Positions 51,059 through 60,740 of a stretch of 64,000 nt of DNA are shown one piece after another. Source of the DNA: Microbacterium sp. 1.5R. Lineage in GTDB: Bacteria; Actinomycetota; Actinomycetes; Actinomycetales; Microbacteriaceae. The stretch is from positions 769,072 through 833,071 of the forward strand of contig NZ_VDRC01000002.1 of NCBI RefSeq assembly GCF_007667425.1. The letters run 5' to 3'. Below the pieces are notes generated by a model. That model was not told where the DNA came from. It saw nothing but the letters and a program-made list of their open reading frames with translations, and did not search any database. Each line of letters opens with the position of its first letter. Position 1 is the first letter of the stretch. The position numbers were made by a program, and so were the translations under genes.

Positions 51059-51601
51059 TCAGCGGAAGCGGCCGAGCCTGATCCCCGCCATGGCGATCGC
51101 CGCGACGGTCTCTCCGTCGGTGATACGCCCGTCTGCGATCATGGCCAGTGCCTCCGCGAACGGCACCCAGGCGACCGCGTCGATCCCCTCCTCCTCCTGC
51201 GCCTCCGCGCCGGCGTGAGCGGCGGCACGGAGGTCGCGCGCGAGGAAGACGTGCTCGGGGGCGTCGGCGATGCCGTTGAGGGCGTTCATCGTCCCGATAC
51301 GCTCCCAGGTCTCCGCCTCGAATCCCGTCTCCTCCGCCAGCTCGCGTCGTGCGGCCGTCAGCGGATCCTCTCCGTCGCTGCCACCCGCGGGGACCTCGAT
51401 CGAACGGCCCGTGGTGTAGCGCTCGAGTGTGACCAGGCAGAGGCGGTGTTCGTCGTCCACCGCCACGACGAACACTGCGGGGTTGCGCATCGTCACGACA
51501 CCGTAGATCCCGTCGCCGCCCGGCCCGGTCACGCGATCCTCCCGCACCGAGATCCAGGGATTCTCGTAGACCGTCGAAGACTCGTGCGTGACCCATCTCA
51601 T
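51059..51601 (-). CDS. Nudix hydrolase, ADP-ribose-pyrophosphatase-like
   Basis: This is a 180-residue Nudix protein. The box reads GGSDGEDPLTAARRELAEET followed by GF: the REL-AEE-TG-F part is intact, but the segment between the first Gly and the Glu is one residue shorter than the standard G-x5-E. The upstream EVPAG and overall layout match ADP-ribose pyrophosphatases. The ATG lies 7 nt after TAGGCT (51609-51614, minus), back to back with the promoter of the neighbouring gene. Substrate is not determined; sugar-nucleotide or NADH cleavage is typical. Confidence 0.92.
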   Translation of the reverse strand: MRWVTHESSTVYENPWISVREDRVTGPGGDGIYGVVTMRNPAVFVVAVDDEHRLCLVTLERYTTGRSIEVPAGGSDGEDPLTAARRELAEETGFEAETWERIGTMNALNGIADAPEHVFLARDLRAAAHAGAEAQEEEGIDAVAWVPFAEALAMIADGRITDGETVAAIAMAGIRLGRFR

Positions 51602-51637
51602 GCGTCAGAGCCTAGGGGCCTCCGTAGTATCGGACGC
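51602..51637. promoter_or_regulatory. 36-bp bidirectional region with two leaderless -10 boxes
   Basis: TAGGCT on the minus strand (51609-51614) serves the Nudix gene. TAGTAT on the plus strand (51625-51630) serves the EF-Tu-domain gene. Each is 7 nt from its start codon, and the two -10 boxes are 10 bp apart, so each promoter's -35 region lies over the other gene's start. Confidence 0.65.
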
Positions 51638-52057
51638 ATGGGATGGTTGTTCGGCAGACGACGTGAGACGCAGGATGCGAACGAGATGCTGCGGCAGTAC
51701 AACGAGACGGAGGCCGCGCGGCTGGCGCCGATGACTGCGGACGGAGCCGCCGTGCGCGCGGCCGGCGACCTCTCGACGGCGCGGACGTCGACGGAATTCG
51801 TCGTGGAGGACGTGTTCACCATCACCGGCCGCGGCCGAATCGCCACCGGGACGGTGCGCAGCGGCATCCTCCGAGTCGACGACGCCATCGAGATCGTCCG
51901 CCAGGGTGCGGTGGAAGCAGCGACGAGCATCACGGGCATCGAGATGTTCCGGAAACGGGCGAGCGAGGCCACCGTGGGCGAGCTCGCGGGCATCCTGCTG
52001 CGCGATGCCGTCGACGTGCGCCGGGGAGACATCATCCGGCCCGCAGCGTCGGCGTGA
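51638..52057 (+). CDS. Stand-alone EF-Tu domain-2-like protein
   Basis: This 139-residue protein begins MGWLFGRRRETQDANEMLRQ, followed from about residue 50 by one translation-factor beta-barrel, EF-Tu domain 2: FVVEDVFTITGRGRIATGTV, VDDAIEIV, and GELAGILLRDAVDVRRGDII. No GTPase domain exists here or next door. Such barrels bind nucleotides, tRNA or ribosome; alone it could be a ribosome- or GTPase-binding accessory. The ATG is 7 nt after TAGTAT. dapA follows 27 bp after the stop with its own -10. The family is known in actinobacteria, but I know of no function. Confidence 0.85.
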   Translation: MGWLFGRRRETQDANEMLRQYNETEAARLAPMTADGAAVRAAGDLSTARTSTEFVVEDVFTITGRGRIATGTVRSGILRVDDAIEIVRQGAVEAATSITGIEMFRKRASEATVGELAGILLRDAVDVRRGDIIRPAASA

Positions 52058-52084
52058 AGCCCGACCGACCGATACGCTGGGAGC

Positions 52085-53062
52085 ATGACGCACTCGGGCA
52101 ACCCTTTCGGACAGGTTCTCGTCGCGCTGGTCACCCCCATGACCGCCGACGGCGAAGTCGACTGGCCCGCCGTCGAGAAGCACATCGATGACGTGATCAC
52201 CGCAGGAGCGGACGGCATCGTCGTGACGGGAACGACCGGCGAGACCTCGACCCTGACGGACCCCGAGAAGCTCAAGCTGGTCGAGGTCGGCAAGTCCGTC
52301 TCGGCCGGTCGGGCGAAGATCATCACCGGCGGCGGCTCGAACGAGACCGCCCACGCGATCGAGCTCTACAAGGCCAGCGAGAAGGCCGGTGCCGACGGCA
52401 TCATGATCGTCACGCCGTACTACAACAAGCCGACTCAGGCCGGCATCCTCACGCACTTCCGGCTCGTCGCGGATGCGACCGATCTCCCCGTGATCCTGTA
52501 TGACATCCCCGGACGCACCGGCGTGCCGATCAAGTACGAGACGATCCTCCGCCTCGCGAAGCATCCGAACATCCTCGCGGTGAAGGACGCCAAGGGCGAC
52601 TTCTCCGAGGTGAGCCGTGTGCTCAACCAGACCGATCTCCTGTACTTCTCCGGTGACGACGCCAACGTGCTGCCGCATCTCGCGATCGGTGCGACGGGCA
52701 TGATAGGTGTGACGGCGAACATCGCCGCGACCCCGTATCGCACGATCGTGGATGCCGTGAACCGCGGCGACCTGGCCGCGGCGACCGCCGAGCACAAGCG
52801 TCTCGAGCCGCTCGTCCGCGCCGTCATGACGCACGTGCCGGGCACGGTGGCGGCGAAGTACATCCTGCACGGACTCGGCCGCATCTCGAGCCCGCGCGTC
52901 CGCCTGCCCCTCGTCGGTCCCGAGGAATGGGAGGCCGCCCTGATCGAGGACGAACTCGACCTCGTCCAGGACGTCCCCGGTGCCGACTTCTCGAACTTCC
53001 GCCCCGACCGCAATGCCGCCGCCGGCGGCGCGCTGCCGAAGGTGCACGGAACGACACGCTGA
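52085..53062 (+). CDS. dapA: 4-hydroxy-tetrahydrodipicolinate synthase
   Basis: DapA condenses pyruvate with aspartate semialdehyde, the first dedicated step to diaminopimelate and lysine. The 325-residue TIM-barrel protein has the Schiff-base Lys in LAVKDAKGD (K167), the GTTGET loop, the YYNKP segment and the catalytic Tyr in LYDIPGRTG. The ATG lies 6 nt after TACGCT (52073-52078). rnj follows 69 bp downstream, the conserved dapA-rnj pair; a small GGACGC-gtgga-GCGTCC hairpin (53100-53116) sits just before the rnj ribosome site. Confidence 0.97.
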   Translation: MTHSGNPFGQVLVALVTPMTADGEVDWPAVEKHIDDVITAGADGIVVTGTTGETSTLTDPEKLKLVEVGKSVSAGRAKIITGGGSNETAHAIELYKASEKAGADGIMIVTPYYNKPTQAGILTHFRLVADATDLPVILYDIPGRTGVPIKYETILRLAKHPNILAVKDAKGDFSEVSRVLNQTDLLYFSGDDANVLPHLAIGATGMIGVTANIAATPYRTIVDAVNRGDLAAATAEHKRLEPLVRAVMTHVPGTVAAKYILHGLGRISSPRVRLPLVGPEEWEAALIEDELDLVQDVPGADFSNFRPDRNAAAGGALPKVHGTTR

Positions 53063-53131
53063 AAAACGGCCGCGGTGCGCCGCGCCACGACGAACGACCG
53101 GACGCGTGGAGCGTCCGACTGAGGAGGCACC

Positions 53132-54808
53132 ATGTCCATCCCGCTTGCAGATCCCGCCGCTCTCGAAGAGGGGACGCTGCGCGTCACACCGCTCGGAGGC
53201 CTCGGCGAGATCGGTCGCAACATGACCATCTTCGAGTTCGACGGGAAGATCCTCATCGTCGATTGCGGCGTGCTGTTCCCCGAGGAGCACCAGCCCGGCG
53301 TCGACCTCATCCTGCCGGACTTCGAGCCGATCAAGGACCGACTCGACGACATCGTCGGCGTGGTCCTGACGCACGGCCATGAGGACCACATCGGGGCCGT
53401 GCCGTACCTGCTCCGCCTCAAGAACGACATCCCGCTGATCGGTTCTGGCCTCACCCTCGCGCTCGTCGAGGCGAAGCTCAAGGAGCACCGGATCAAGGCC
53501 TTCACTCTCACCGTGAAGGAGGGGCAGGAGGAGCAGGTCGGTCCCTTCGATCTCGAGTTCGTGGCTGTGAACCACTCGATCCCCGATGCTCTGGCCGTCG
53601 CGATCCACACTCCGGCGGGCACGGCGCTCGCGACCGGCGACTTCAAGATGGATCAGCTCCCGCTCGACGGTCGCATCACCGACCTGCGTGCGTTCGCCCG
53701 CCTCGGCGAGGAGGGAGTCGACCTCTTCCTCGTCGACTCGACGAACGCCGACGTCCCCGGCTTCACACCCACCGAACGTTCCATCGGACCCGTTCTCGAC
53801 CAGGTCATCGCGAAAGCCCCGCGCCGGGTCATCGTCGCGAGCTTCTCGAGTCACGTGCACCGTGTGCAGCAGGTCATCGACGCGGCGCACGCGAACGGAC
53901 GCCGGGTGGCCTTCCTCGGCCGCAGCATGGTGCGCAACATGACGATCGCGGAGCAGCTCGGCTACCTCAAGGTGCCGGACGGCGTGCTGATCGACTACAA
54001 GAAGGCGCGCGACCTCCCCGACGACCGGATCGTCTACATGTCCACCGGCTCGCAGGGCGAGCCGATGGCCGTGCTCAGTCGGATGGTCAACATGGACCAC
54101 GCAATCGAGATCGGCGAGGGCGACACCGTCATCCTCGCGTCCAGCCTCATCCCCGGCAACGAGAACGCGGTCTACCGCATCATCGACGGACTCACCAAGC
54201 TGGGTGCGAACGTCGTCCACAAGGCGAACGCCCGCGTGCACGTCTCCGGGCACGCGGCAGCCGGCGAGCTCATCTACTGCTACAACATCCTCAAGCCGCG
54301 GAACGTGCTGCCCGTGCACGGCGAGTACCGACACCTCGTCGCCAATGCGAAGCTCGCGCAGGACACCGGCATCCCGGCCGAGCGGACCATCATCGCCTCG
54401 AATGGTACCGTGATCGACCTCAAAGACGGTGATGCGCGCATCGCCGGGCAACTCGACCTGGGCTTCGTGTACGTCGACGGCTCGACGGTGGGCGCGATCA
54501 CGGATGCCGACCTCAAGGATCGCCGCATCCTCGCCGAAGAGGGCTTCGTCTCGGTGATCGTGGTGGTGGATGCCGCGACGGGGCGCATCATCTCCGGCCC
54601 GGAGATCCACGCCAGGGGAATCGCCGAGGACGACTCCGTCTTCGACGACGTCGCTCCAAAGATCGTGGCTGCTCTCAAAGAGGCGTCCGGCAACGGTGTC
54701 CGCGACACCCACGCGCTGTCGCAGGTGGTCCGCCGCACGATCGGCCGATGGGTCAATCAGAAGCTCCGCCGGCGTCCGATGATCGTGCCGCTGGTCATCG
54801 AGGCCTGA
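53132..54808 (+). CDS. rnj: Ribonuclease J
   Basis: RNase J is a zinc-dependent 5'-3' exonuclease and endonuclease acting in mRNA decay and rRNA maturation. The 558-residue protein has the metallo-beta-lactamase motif THGHEDHIGA (H81, H83, D85, H86) and the beta-CASP features in FLVDSTNAD, VASFSSHVHRVQQVI and YMSTGSQGEP, plus the C-terminal HVSGHAAAGEL. The ATG follows GAGGAGG, 8 nt upstream, behind a short hairpin that could modulate translation. dapA precedes it; a weak hairpin follows before ftsK. PNPase, the 3'-5' partner, is encoded 11 kb upstream. Confidence 0.97.
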   Translation: MSIPLADPAALEEGTLRVTPLGGLGEIGRNMTIFEFDGKILIVDCGVLFPEEHQPGVDLILPDFEPIKDRLDDIVGVVLTHGHEDHIGAVPYLLRLKNDIPLIGSGLTLALVEAKLKEHRIKAFTLTVKEGQEEQVGPFDLEFVAVNHSIPDALAVAIHTPAGTALATGDFKMDQLPLDGRITDLRAFARLGEEGVDLFLVDSTNADVPGFTPTERSIGPVLDQVIAKAPRRVIVASFSSHVHRVQQVIDAAHANGRRVAFLGRSMVRNMTIAEQLGYLKVPDGVLIDYKKARDLPDDRIVYMSTGSQGEPMAVLSRMVNMDHAIEIGEGDTVILASSLIPGNENAVYRIIDGLTKLGANVVHKANARVHVSGHAAAGELIYCYNILKPRNVLPVHGEYRHLVANAKLAQDTGIPAERTIIASNGTVIDLKDGDARIAGQLDLGFVYVDGSTVGAITDADLKDRRILAEEGFVSVIVVVDAATGRIISGPEIHARGIAEDDSVFDDVAPKIVAALKEASGNGVRDTHALSQVVRRTIGRWVNQKLRRRPMIVPLVIEA

Positions 54809-54812
54809 GCCG

Positions 54813-54863
54813 CCGACACCCCCGATCGGCCCGGATTGCCGCGTCATTACGGGCCGATGTCGG
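54813..54863 (+). terminator. Hairpin between rnj and ftsK
   Basis: A 9-bp stem (54825-54833 with 54850-54858), extended by CCGAC/GTCGG (54813-54817 with 54859-54863) across a bulge, ends 10 nt before the ftsK -10 box. Confidence 0.55.
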
Positions 54864-54885
54864 TTGCTGGTCGTAACGTGAGACC

Positions 54886-57624
54886 ATGGCCAGGAGCACC
54901 ACGAAGTCAGCGCGCGCGTCCGAGAGCGCCTCGCCTCGCCCCAAGAGGCAGGCCGCTCCGAAGGCTCAGGCCGCACCCAAGAAGTACATCGACGAGGCCG
55001 AGAAGCCTCCGGTGGTCGTCCGTGCGTGGGGCGGCCTCGCGCACGGTGTGGGTGGCCTCTTCCGAGCCTTCGGACCGGAGACACTCGAGAAGGACGACCG
55101 TCGAGACGGCTTCCCTCTCCTTCTCGTGATGCTGGCGGTCGCCGGCGCGGTGAACGAGTGGTTCTTCATCGGCAACGAGGTCGCCGCGAACATCAGCGCC
55201 TACTCCGTGGGCGCACTGGTCGGTCGCGTCGCATTCGTGATGCCCGTGCTGCTGCTGTTCCTCGCCGGGTGGTTGTTCCGACACCCCTCGTCTGTGCACG
55301 ACAACGGCCGCATCGGGATCGGGTTCGGTCTCTTCGTCCTGTCCCTGGCGGGTTTCTGTCACGTCGCGAGCGGCCACGCCGACTCCGCCGGTCTGCTCGT
55401 CCGCGCCCAGCCGAAAGAGGGGATGCTGGCGCTCAGCGAGGCCGGCGGACTGTTCGGGTGGATGATCGGTGAGCCACTCTCGTACCTCACGCCGATCGGC
55501 GCCTACATCGTCCTCGCACTGCTCGCCGTGCTCAGCGTGCTGATCCTGACCAAGACGCCGCCGAACCGCATCGGGCAGCGCCTGGGCGACCTGTACGCCT
55601 GGATGTTCGACGCCGAGCGCGCCGAGAAGCCCGCGAAGGACGCCGCGGCGATCGACGACGCGGACAAGGTCGACGATCCCGACGTGCTGCCGTGGTGGCG
55701 CCGCAACAAGACCGGCCGCGAAGAGGATCCGGACGAGGGGACGCTCGGCTCCGACGACATCACGGCTCTCCTCGGAACCCAGGAGGCGACGCCCGCCTAC
55801 GATCAGGCGGTCACGGTCGCCAACCCGTACGACGCGGCCACCGAAGTCCTCTCCGATGTGCGGTCGGTCACCGACGCACTCGCAGAGCAGCAGACGACGG
55901 CCCTGCTCGACGACGAATCCGATACCGGGGAGATGCCCGAGCTGCCGGGCCTCGACGGATTCGGCACCGAGGGGCCAGGGGACGGCGCGCCGCAGGCTCC
56001 GGTCGCACCCTACATCCTCCCCTCGCCGGGAGTTCTCGCGGAAGGGCCGCCCTCGGTCGCGCGTTCGGAGGCCAACGACCGCATCGTCGAGCAGATCACG
56101 AGCGTGCTGTCGCAGTTCAACGTCGATGCGAAGGTCACGGGGTTCTCGCGCGGCCCGACGGTCACCCAGTACGAGGTGGAGGTCGGGCACGGCGTGAAGG
56201 TCGAGAAGATCCTTCAGCTCAGCAACAACTTCGCGTACGCCGTCGCATCGAACGATGTGCGGATCCTCTCCCCGATCCCCGGAAAGAGCGCGATCGGCAT
56301 CGAGATCCCCAACACCGACCGCGAGACCGTCGCGCTGGGAGATGTGCTCCGCTCGCAGGCCGCCCACAAGAGCACGCATCCGCTGACCATCGGGGTCGGG
56401 AAGGACGTGGGCGGCAACTTCGTGGTGGCCAACCTCGCGAAGATGCCGCACCTCCTGGTCGCCGGTTCGACAGGTTCCGGTAAGTCGAGTTTCGTGAACT
56501 CGATGATCACGAGCCTGCTCATGCGGGCACGTCCGGCCGACGTCCGGATGGTCCTGATCGACCCCAAACGCGTCGAGCTCACCAGCTATGCCGGTGTCCC
56601 GCACCTGATCACCCCCATCATCACCAATCCGAAGAAGGCCGCCGAGGCGCTGCAGTGGGTCGTCAAGGAGATGGACATGCGGTACGACGACCTCGCGTCG
56701 TTCGGCTTCCGCCACATCGACGACTTCAACAGGGCCGTCCGCGCCGGCGAGGTCGAAGTGCCGGTCGGCAGCGAGCGTGTGCTCAAGCCGTATCCCTATC
56801 TGCTCGTGGTGGTCGACGAGCTCGCCGACCTGATGATGGTGGCGCCGCGCGACGTCGAGGACTCGATCGTCCGCATCACCCAGCTCGCGCGTGCGTCCGG
56901 CATCCACCTCGTGCTCGCCACTCAGCGCCCGAGCGTCGACGTCGTGACCGGTCTGATCAAGGCCAACGTTCCTTCGCGTCTCGCGTTCGCCGTCACCAGC
57001 GTCACCGACAGCCGCGTCATCCTCGACAGCCCGGGAGCCGACAAGCTGATCGGTCAGGGTGACGCCCTGTTCTCGCCGATGGGCTCGTCGAAGCCGTTCC
57101 GGCTTCAGGGCGCCTGGGTCGACGAGAAGGAGATCGACGCGGTCGTCAAGCACGTCACCCGCCAGGCACGTCCCGAGTACCGTCCGGACGTGCAGGAGGC
57201 CATGGAGCCGGCGAAGAAGAAGGAGGTCGACGAGGACATCGGGGACGACCTCGAGCTCCTCCTCGCCGCCGCCGAGCTCATCGTGTCCTCGCAGTTCGGC
57301 TCGACGTCTATGCTGCAGCGAAAGCTGCGGGTGGGCTTCGCGAAGGCGGGCCGCCTCATGGATCTGCTCGAATCGCGCGAGATCGTCGGCCCATCCGAGG
57401 GTTCCAAGGCGCGCGACGTCCTCGCGACTCCGGAGCAGCTGCCCCAGGTCATGGCGAAACTTCGCGGTGAGGACGTTCCCGCGCCCGCGGGCGCGGCACC
57501 CGCGGCGGCGGCGCCGATGGCGCCGGCGGCTCCGCGGGACCCGGTGGAGGCGCAGTTCGAAGGGCTGCCTGAGGTCGAGGCCGAGGGCGATGAAGACGCC
57601 TGGGGCCTGACGGGGCGCGATTGA
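54886..57624 (+). CDS. ftsK: DNA translocase FtsK
   Basis: FtsK pumps chromosomal DNA at the division septum. The 912-residue protein has a basic N-terminus, four to five membrane helices (about 78-225), an acidic linker to 370, and the motor domain with Walker [11 protein letters not shown] (526-535), Walker [13 protein letters not shown] and the [12 protein letters not shown] segment. The C-terminal gamma winged helix ([20 protein letters not shown] ... [16 protein letters not shown]) reads orienting sequences. An Ala/Pro-rich tail follows. The ATG lies 6 nt after TAACGT (54874-54879). The stop overlaps pgsA. Confidence 0.97.
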   Translation: MARSTTKSARASESASPRPKRQAAPKAQAAPKKYIDEAEKPPVVVRAWGGLAHGVGGLFRAFGPETLEKDDRRDGFPLLLVMLAVAGAVNEWFFIGNEVAANISAYSVGALVGRVAFVMPVLLLFLAGWLFRHPSSVHDNGRIGIGFGLFVLSLAGFCHVASGHADSAGLLVRAQPKEGMLALSEAGGLFGWMIGEPLSYLTPIGAYIVLALLAVLSVLILTKTPPNRIGQRLGDLYAWMFDAERAEKPAKDAAAIDDADKVDDPDVLPWWRRNKTGREEDPDEGTLGSDDITALLGTQEATPAYDQAVTVANPYDAATEVLSDVRSVTDALAEQQTTALLDDESDTGEMPELPGLDGFGTEGPGDGAPQAPVAPYILPSPGVLAEGPPSVARSEANDRIVEQITSVLSQFNVDAKVTGFSRGPTVTQYEVEVGHGVKVEKILQLSNNFAYAVASNDVRILSPIPGKSAIGIEIPNTDRETVALGDVLRSQAAHKSTHPLTIGVGKDVGGNFVVANLAKMPHLLVAGSTGSGKSSFVNSMITSLLMRARPADVRMVLIDPKRVELTSYAGVPHLITPIITNPKKAAEALQWVVKEMDMRYDDLASFGFRHIDDFNRAVRAGEVEVPVGSERVLKPYPYLLVVVDELADLMMVAPRDVEDSIVRITQLARASGIHLVLATQRPSVDVVTGLIKANVPSRLAFAVTSVTDSRVILDSPGADKLIGQGDALFSPMGSSKPFRLQGAWVDEKEIDAVVKHVTRQARPEYRPDVQEAMEPAKKKEVDEDIGDDLELLLAAAELIVSSQFGSTSMLQRKLRVGFAKAGRLMDLLESREIVGPSEGSKARDVLATPEQLPQVMAKLRGEDVPAPAGAAPAAAAPMAPAAPRDPVEAQFEGLPEVEAEGDEDAWGLTGRD

Positions 57625-58199
57625 TGGCGATCCCTCGGCAGCTGCCCAATGCGATCACCGTCGCGCGGATTCCGCTCGCGATCGTCTTCTTCATACTTCT
57701 TCTCGTCGGAGGCACCTATGGGCTGAGCGACCTGACCGTGCGGTGGATCGCGGGCGCACTCTTCATCGTCGCGATCTCCACCGACTGGGTCGACGGGTAT
57801 CTGGCGCGTCGATACGACATCGTCAGCGATTTCGGGAAACTGTGGGATCCCATCGCCGACAAGCTGCTCACCGGAGCCGGATTCATCGGCCTCGCGATCC
57901 TGGCAGAGCTGAACTGGTGGGTCGTCATCGTGATCCTCGTGCGCGAGTGGGGCATCACCGTCCATCGACTGATCGTCGCCAAAGAGCACGTCGTCGCGGC
58001 GGCGTGGATGGGCAAGCTCAAGACGGCGGTGCAGGCCGTCGCCCTCGGGTGGGCACTGCTGCCGCTGCATGTGGTGATCGGTCTCGGTCCATGGGTGGTC
58101 ATCACGGCGGTACTGATGATCATCGTGCTGATCCTCACCGTCGTGAGCGGCATCGACTACATCGTCGCTCAACTGCGAGGCTCCCGGCGGTCGGCGTGA
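57624..58199 (+). CDS. pgsA: CDP-diacylglycerol-glycerol-3-phosphate phosphatidyltransferase
   Basis: PgsA makes phosphatidylglycerophosphate, the precursor of phosphatidylglycerol and cardiolipin. The 191-residue membrane protein has five to six helices and the CDP-alcohol phosphotransferase motif DG-x2-AR-x8-G-x3-D-x3-D (DGYLARRYDIVSDFGKLW, then DPIADK). The ATG shares a base with the ftsK stop (TGATG); an in-frame TTG one codon upstream is less likely. cinA follows in a GTGA overlap, giving the conserved ftsK-pgsA-cinA run. Confidence 0.96.
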   Translation: MAIPRQLPNAITVARIPLAIVFFILLLVGGTYGLSDLTVRWIAGALFIVAISTDWVDGYLARRYDIVSDFGKLWDPIADKLLTGAGFIGLAILAELNWWVVIVILVREWGITVHRLIVAKEHVVAAAWMGKLKTAVQAVALGWALLPLHVVIGLGPWVVITAVLMIIVLILTVVSGIDYIVAQLRGSRRSA

Positions 58200-58675
58200 C
58201 GGTTGCGGCCGACGCGGTGAGGTCACTCATCACTCGGGGCTGGACGCTCGGCGTCGCGGAATCGTTGACGGGCGGCGCTGTCGCTGCCGAGCTGGTGAGC
58301 GTGCCCGGAGCATCTGCAACTCTGTGGGGCGCAGTGGTCGCCTACGCGACTCCGGTCAAACACTCGCTGCTTGGTGTGGACGAGGCGCTGCTGGATGCAC
58401 ACGGACCCGTCCATCCCCGCGTGGCGCTGCAGATGGCCGATGGGGTGAGACGCGCGGTCGGGGTCGGTCGCGCAGCAGACGTGGGGGTGGCGACGACCGG
58501 TATCGCCGGGCCCGACTCTCCCGATGGGCAGCCTGTCGGCACGGTGCATGTCGCGGTCGTCACGCCTGAGAGCTCGGTGACTGAGTCGTTCCGCTTCTTC
58601 GGCGACCGCTCGGCGATACGCGCTCAGTCGGTGGATGCCGTGGTGTCCCTGCTGTCTCGGATGAGCCGGGAATAG
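58196..58675 (+). CDS. cinA: CinA C-terminal domain protein (nicotinamide-nucleotide amidase type)
   Basis: This 159-residue protein consists only of the CinA/PncC amidohydrolase domain, which converts nicotinamide mononucleotide to nicotinate mononucleotide. The motifs are GVAESLTGGAVAAELVSVPG, GAVVAYATPVKHSLLGV and ATTGIAGPDSPDGQPVGTV. The N-terminal COG1058 domain of full-length CinA is absent, as is usual in actinobacteria. The GTG start overlaps the pgsA stop (GTGA). clgR follows after 141 bp with its own promoter, the standard cinA-clgR order. Confidence 0.94.
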   Translation: MTVAADAVRSLITRGWTLGVAESLTGGAVAAELVSVPGASATLWGAVVAYATPVKHSLLGVDEALLDAHGPVHPRVALQMADGVRRAVGVGRAADVGVATTGIAGPDSPDGQPVGTVHVAVVTPESSVTESFRFFGDRSAIRAQSVDAVVSLLSRMSRE

Positions 58676-58759
58676 CCGGGCGGACGCCTCCGTTGTCATA
58701 AACGTGCTCACATCCAAAGCACAGCGTGCAAGGGTAGATTCTGTGACAGTCGATACGGC

Positions 58760-58765
58760 TAGACT
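58760..58765 (+). promoter_or_regulatory. -10 element of clgR
   Basis: TAGACT gives a leader of about 45 nt ending in GGGAGGAGG. Upstream, GTGCT/AGCAC (58705-58723) can pair. I did not find a convincing CGC-N5-GCG ClgR site. Confidence 0.45.
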
Positions 58766-58816
58766 GACGATTCCATCGGGGGAGACCTCGAGTAGGCGAT
58801 CTGGGAGGAGGTTCCG

Positions 58817-59125
58817 ATGATTCTCGTACGGCAGGAAATCGGCGATGTTCTGAGGGACTTCCGTCTTCAGAAGGGACGCACGCTCCGCCAGGTCGCGAGC
58901 AAGGCGTCCGTCGCCCTCGGTTATCTCAGTGAAGTCGAGCGTGGCCAGAAAGAGGCATCGAGCGAGATCCTCGCATCCGTGGCCGATGCGCTCGATGTCC
59001 CCATCTCGACGATCATGCGCGAGGTCGGCGACCGTATCTCCGTGCTCGAAGGCATCCAGGTGTTCCCGGATGTCGTCCCCGACGATCTCGTCGCGGCGGT
59101 CGAGCCCGAGCTCTCGCTCCACTGA
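58817..59125 (+). CDS. clgR: ClgR-like XRE-family regulator
   Basis: This is a 102-residue helix-turn-helix protein. The XRE domain (about 3-62) reads IGDVLRDFRLQKGRTLRQVA, then ALGYLSEVERGQKEASSEIL, close to ClgR, which activates clp protease and other stress genes in actinobacteria. The C-terminal 35 residues are an acidic tail. Position after ftsK-pgsA-cinA and before recA matches clgR in Corynebacterium, Streptomyces and Mycobacterium. The ATG has GGGAGGAGG 8 nt upstream. ClgR itself is degraded by ClpCP in other species through its C-terminus; here the tail is ELSLH, not the usual LAA-type end. Confidence 0.88.
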   Translation: MILVRQEIGDVLRDFRLQKGRTLRQVASKASVALGYLSEVERGQKEASSEILASVADALDVPISTIMREVGDRISVLEGIQVFPDVVPDDLVAAVEPELSLH

Positions 59126-59145
59126 CGTCGGTCTGCGCGCTCTGC

Positions 59146-59370
59146 ATGCGTCGTAGTGAGTTCCTCCGCGCGGTGGAGGCAGAATTCGGCGGGCGCTCGT
59201 CGTCGCTCGTCAACGATCTCGTTCTCACGCAGCTGTCGAGCCGCACGGCTGCGGATGCGTTGGAGGCAGGAGTGCCCCCGCGCGACATCTGGCTCGCGCT
59301 GTGCGCGGAGACGGACGTGCCGACGGAGCGCCGCCACGGGGCCGGTCGTCTGGAGCCGCGTCAGCACTGA
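59146..59370 (+). CDS. DUF3046 protein
   Basis: This 74-residue protein of the DUF3046 family lies just before recA, as in mycobacteria. It matches the family from start (MRRSEFLRAVEAEFGGRSSS) through LVNDLVLTQLSSRTAADALE to AGVPPRDIWLALCAETDVP. The family has no known function; it is helical and carries one conserved Cys. The ATG is 20 nt after the clgR stop, so both may be on one mRNA; no separate ribosome site is obvious. About 265 nt of regulatory DNA separates it from recA. Confidence 0.9.
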   Translation: MRRSEFLRAVEAEFGGRSSSLVNDLVLTQLSSRTAADALEAGVPPRDIWLALCAETDVPTERRHGAGRLEPRQH

Positions 59371-59422
59371 CTCCTCGTGGTCGTTGACCAGCGAGTGCTG
59401 CGGTCGCATTTGCGGCGTGTCG

Positions 59423-59438
59423 TCGAAGATGTGTTCGA
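59423..59438 (+). promoter_or_regulatory. LexA (SOS) box upstream of recA
   Basis: TCGAAG-atgt-GTTCGA matches the actinobacterial LexA box TCGAAC-N4-GTTCGA at 11 of the 12 fixed positions. A TAACGT -10 element (59447-59452) lies just downstream, so LexA would cover the -35 region of that promoter. Confidence 0.75.
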
Positions 59439-59509
59439 AACCGGCGTAACGTTCTGCACAAGTGGTTCGGAGATCACGTTCTCCCCGTTAGCTGGTCCGC
59501 ATGACGCAA

Positions 59510-59531
59510 TGTCGGTGGTCCCTCTTACGGT
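59510..59531 (+). promoter_or_regulatory. RecA-NDp-type (PafBC-dependent) promoter of recA
   Basis: TGTCGGTG (59510-59517), 8 nt of spacer and TACGGT (59526-59531) match the mycobacterial RecA-NDp pattern TTGTCRGTG-N8-TANNNT except for the first T. Transcripts would begin about 97 nt before the ATG. This gives LexA-independent DNA-damage control. Confidence 0.7.
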
Positions 59532-59634
59532 GATAACAGCCGAAGAGCCATACGCCTTGTCGGAGAGTTCGCCCCGATCCCGGGACGACCGCGACAGCCT
59601 ACAGGCGGCACCACGCGACTATAAGGAGCACGTC

Positions 59635-60681
<1,047 letters not shown>

Positions 60682-60740
60682 CAGTCATGTATCGCCAGTT
60701 CGGCTGTCGAAAGGGAGCGCTCCGATGACCGGGATGAGCG

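Noticed and set aside
51605..55084. A 1159-codon minus-strand open frame over dapA and rnj
   Set aside because: It is antisense to two clear housekeeping genes with no family motif.
57621..57623. TTG as the pgsA start
   Set aside because: ATG one codon later overlaps the ftsK stop in the usual coupled form and fits the family start.
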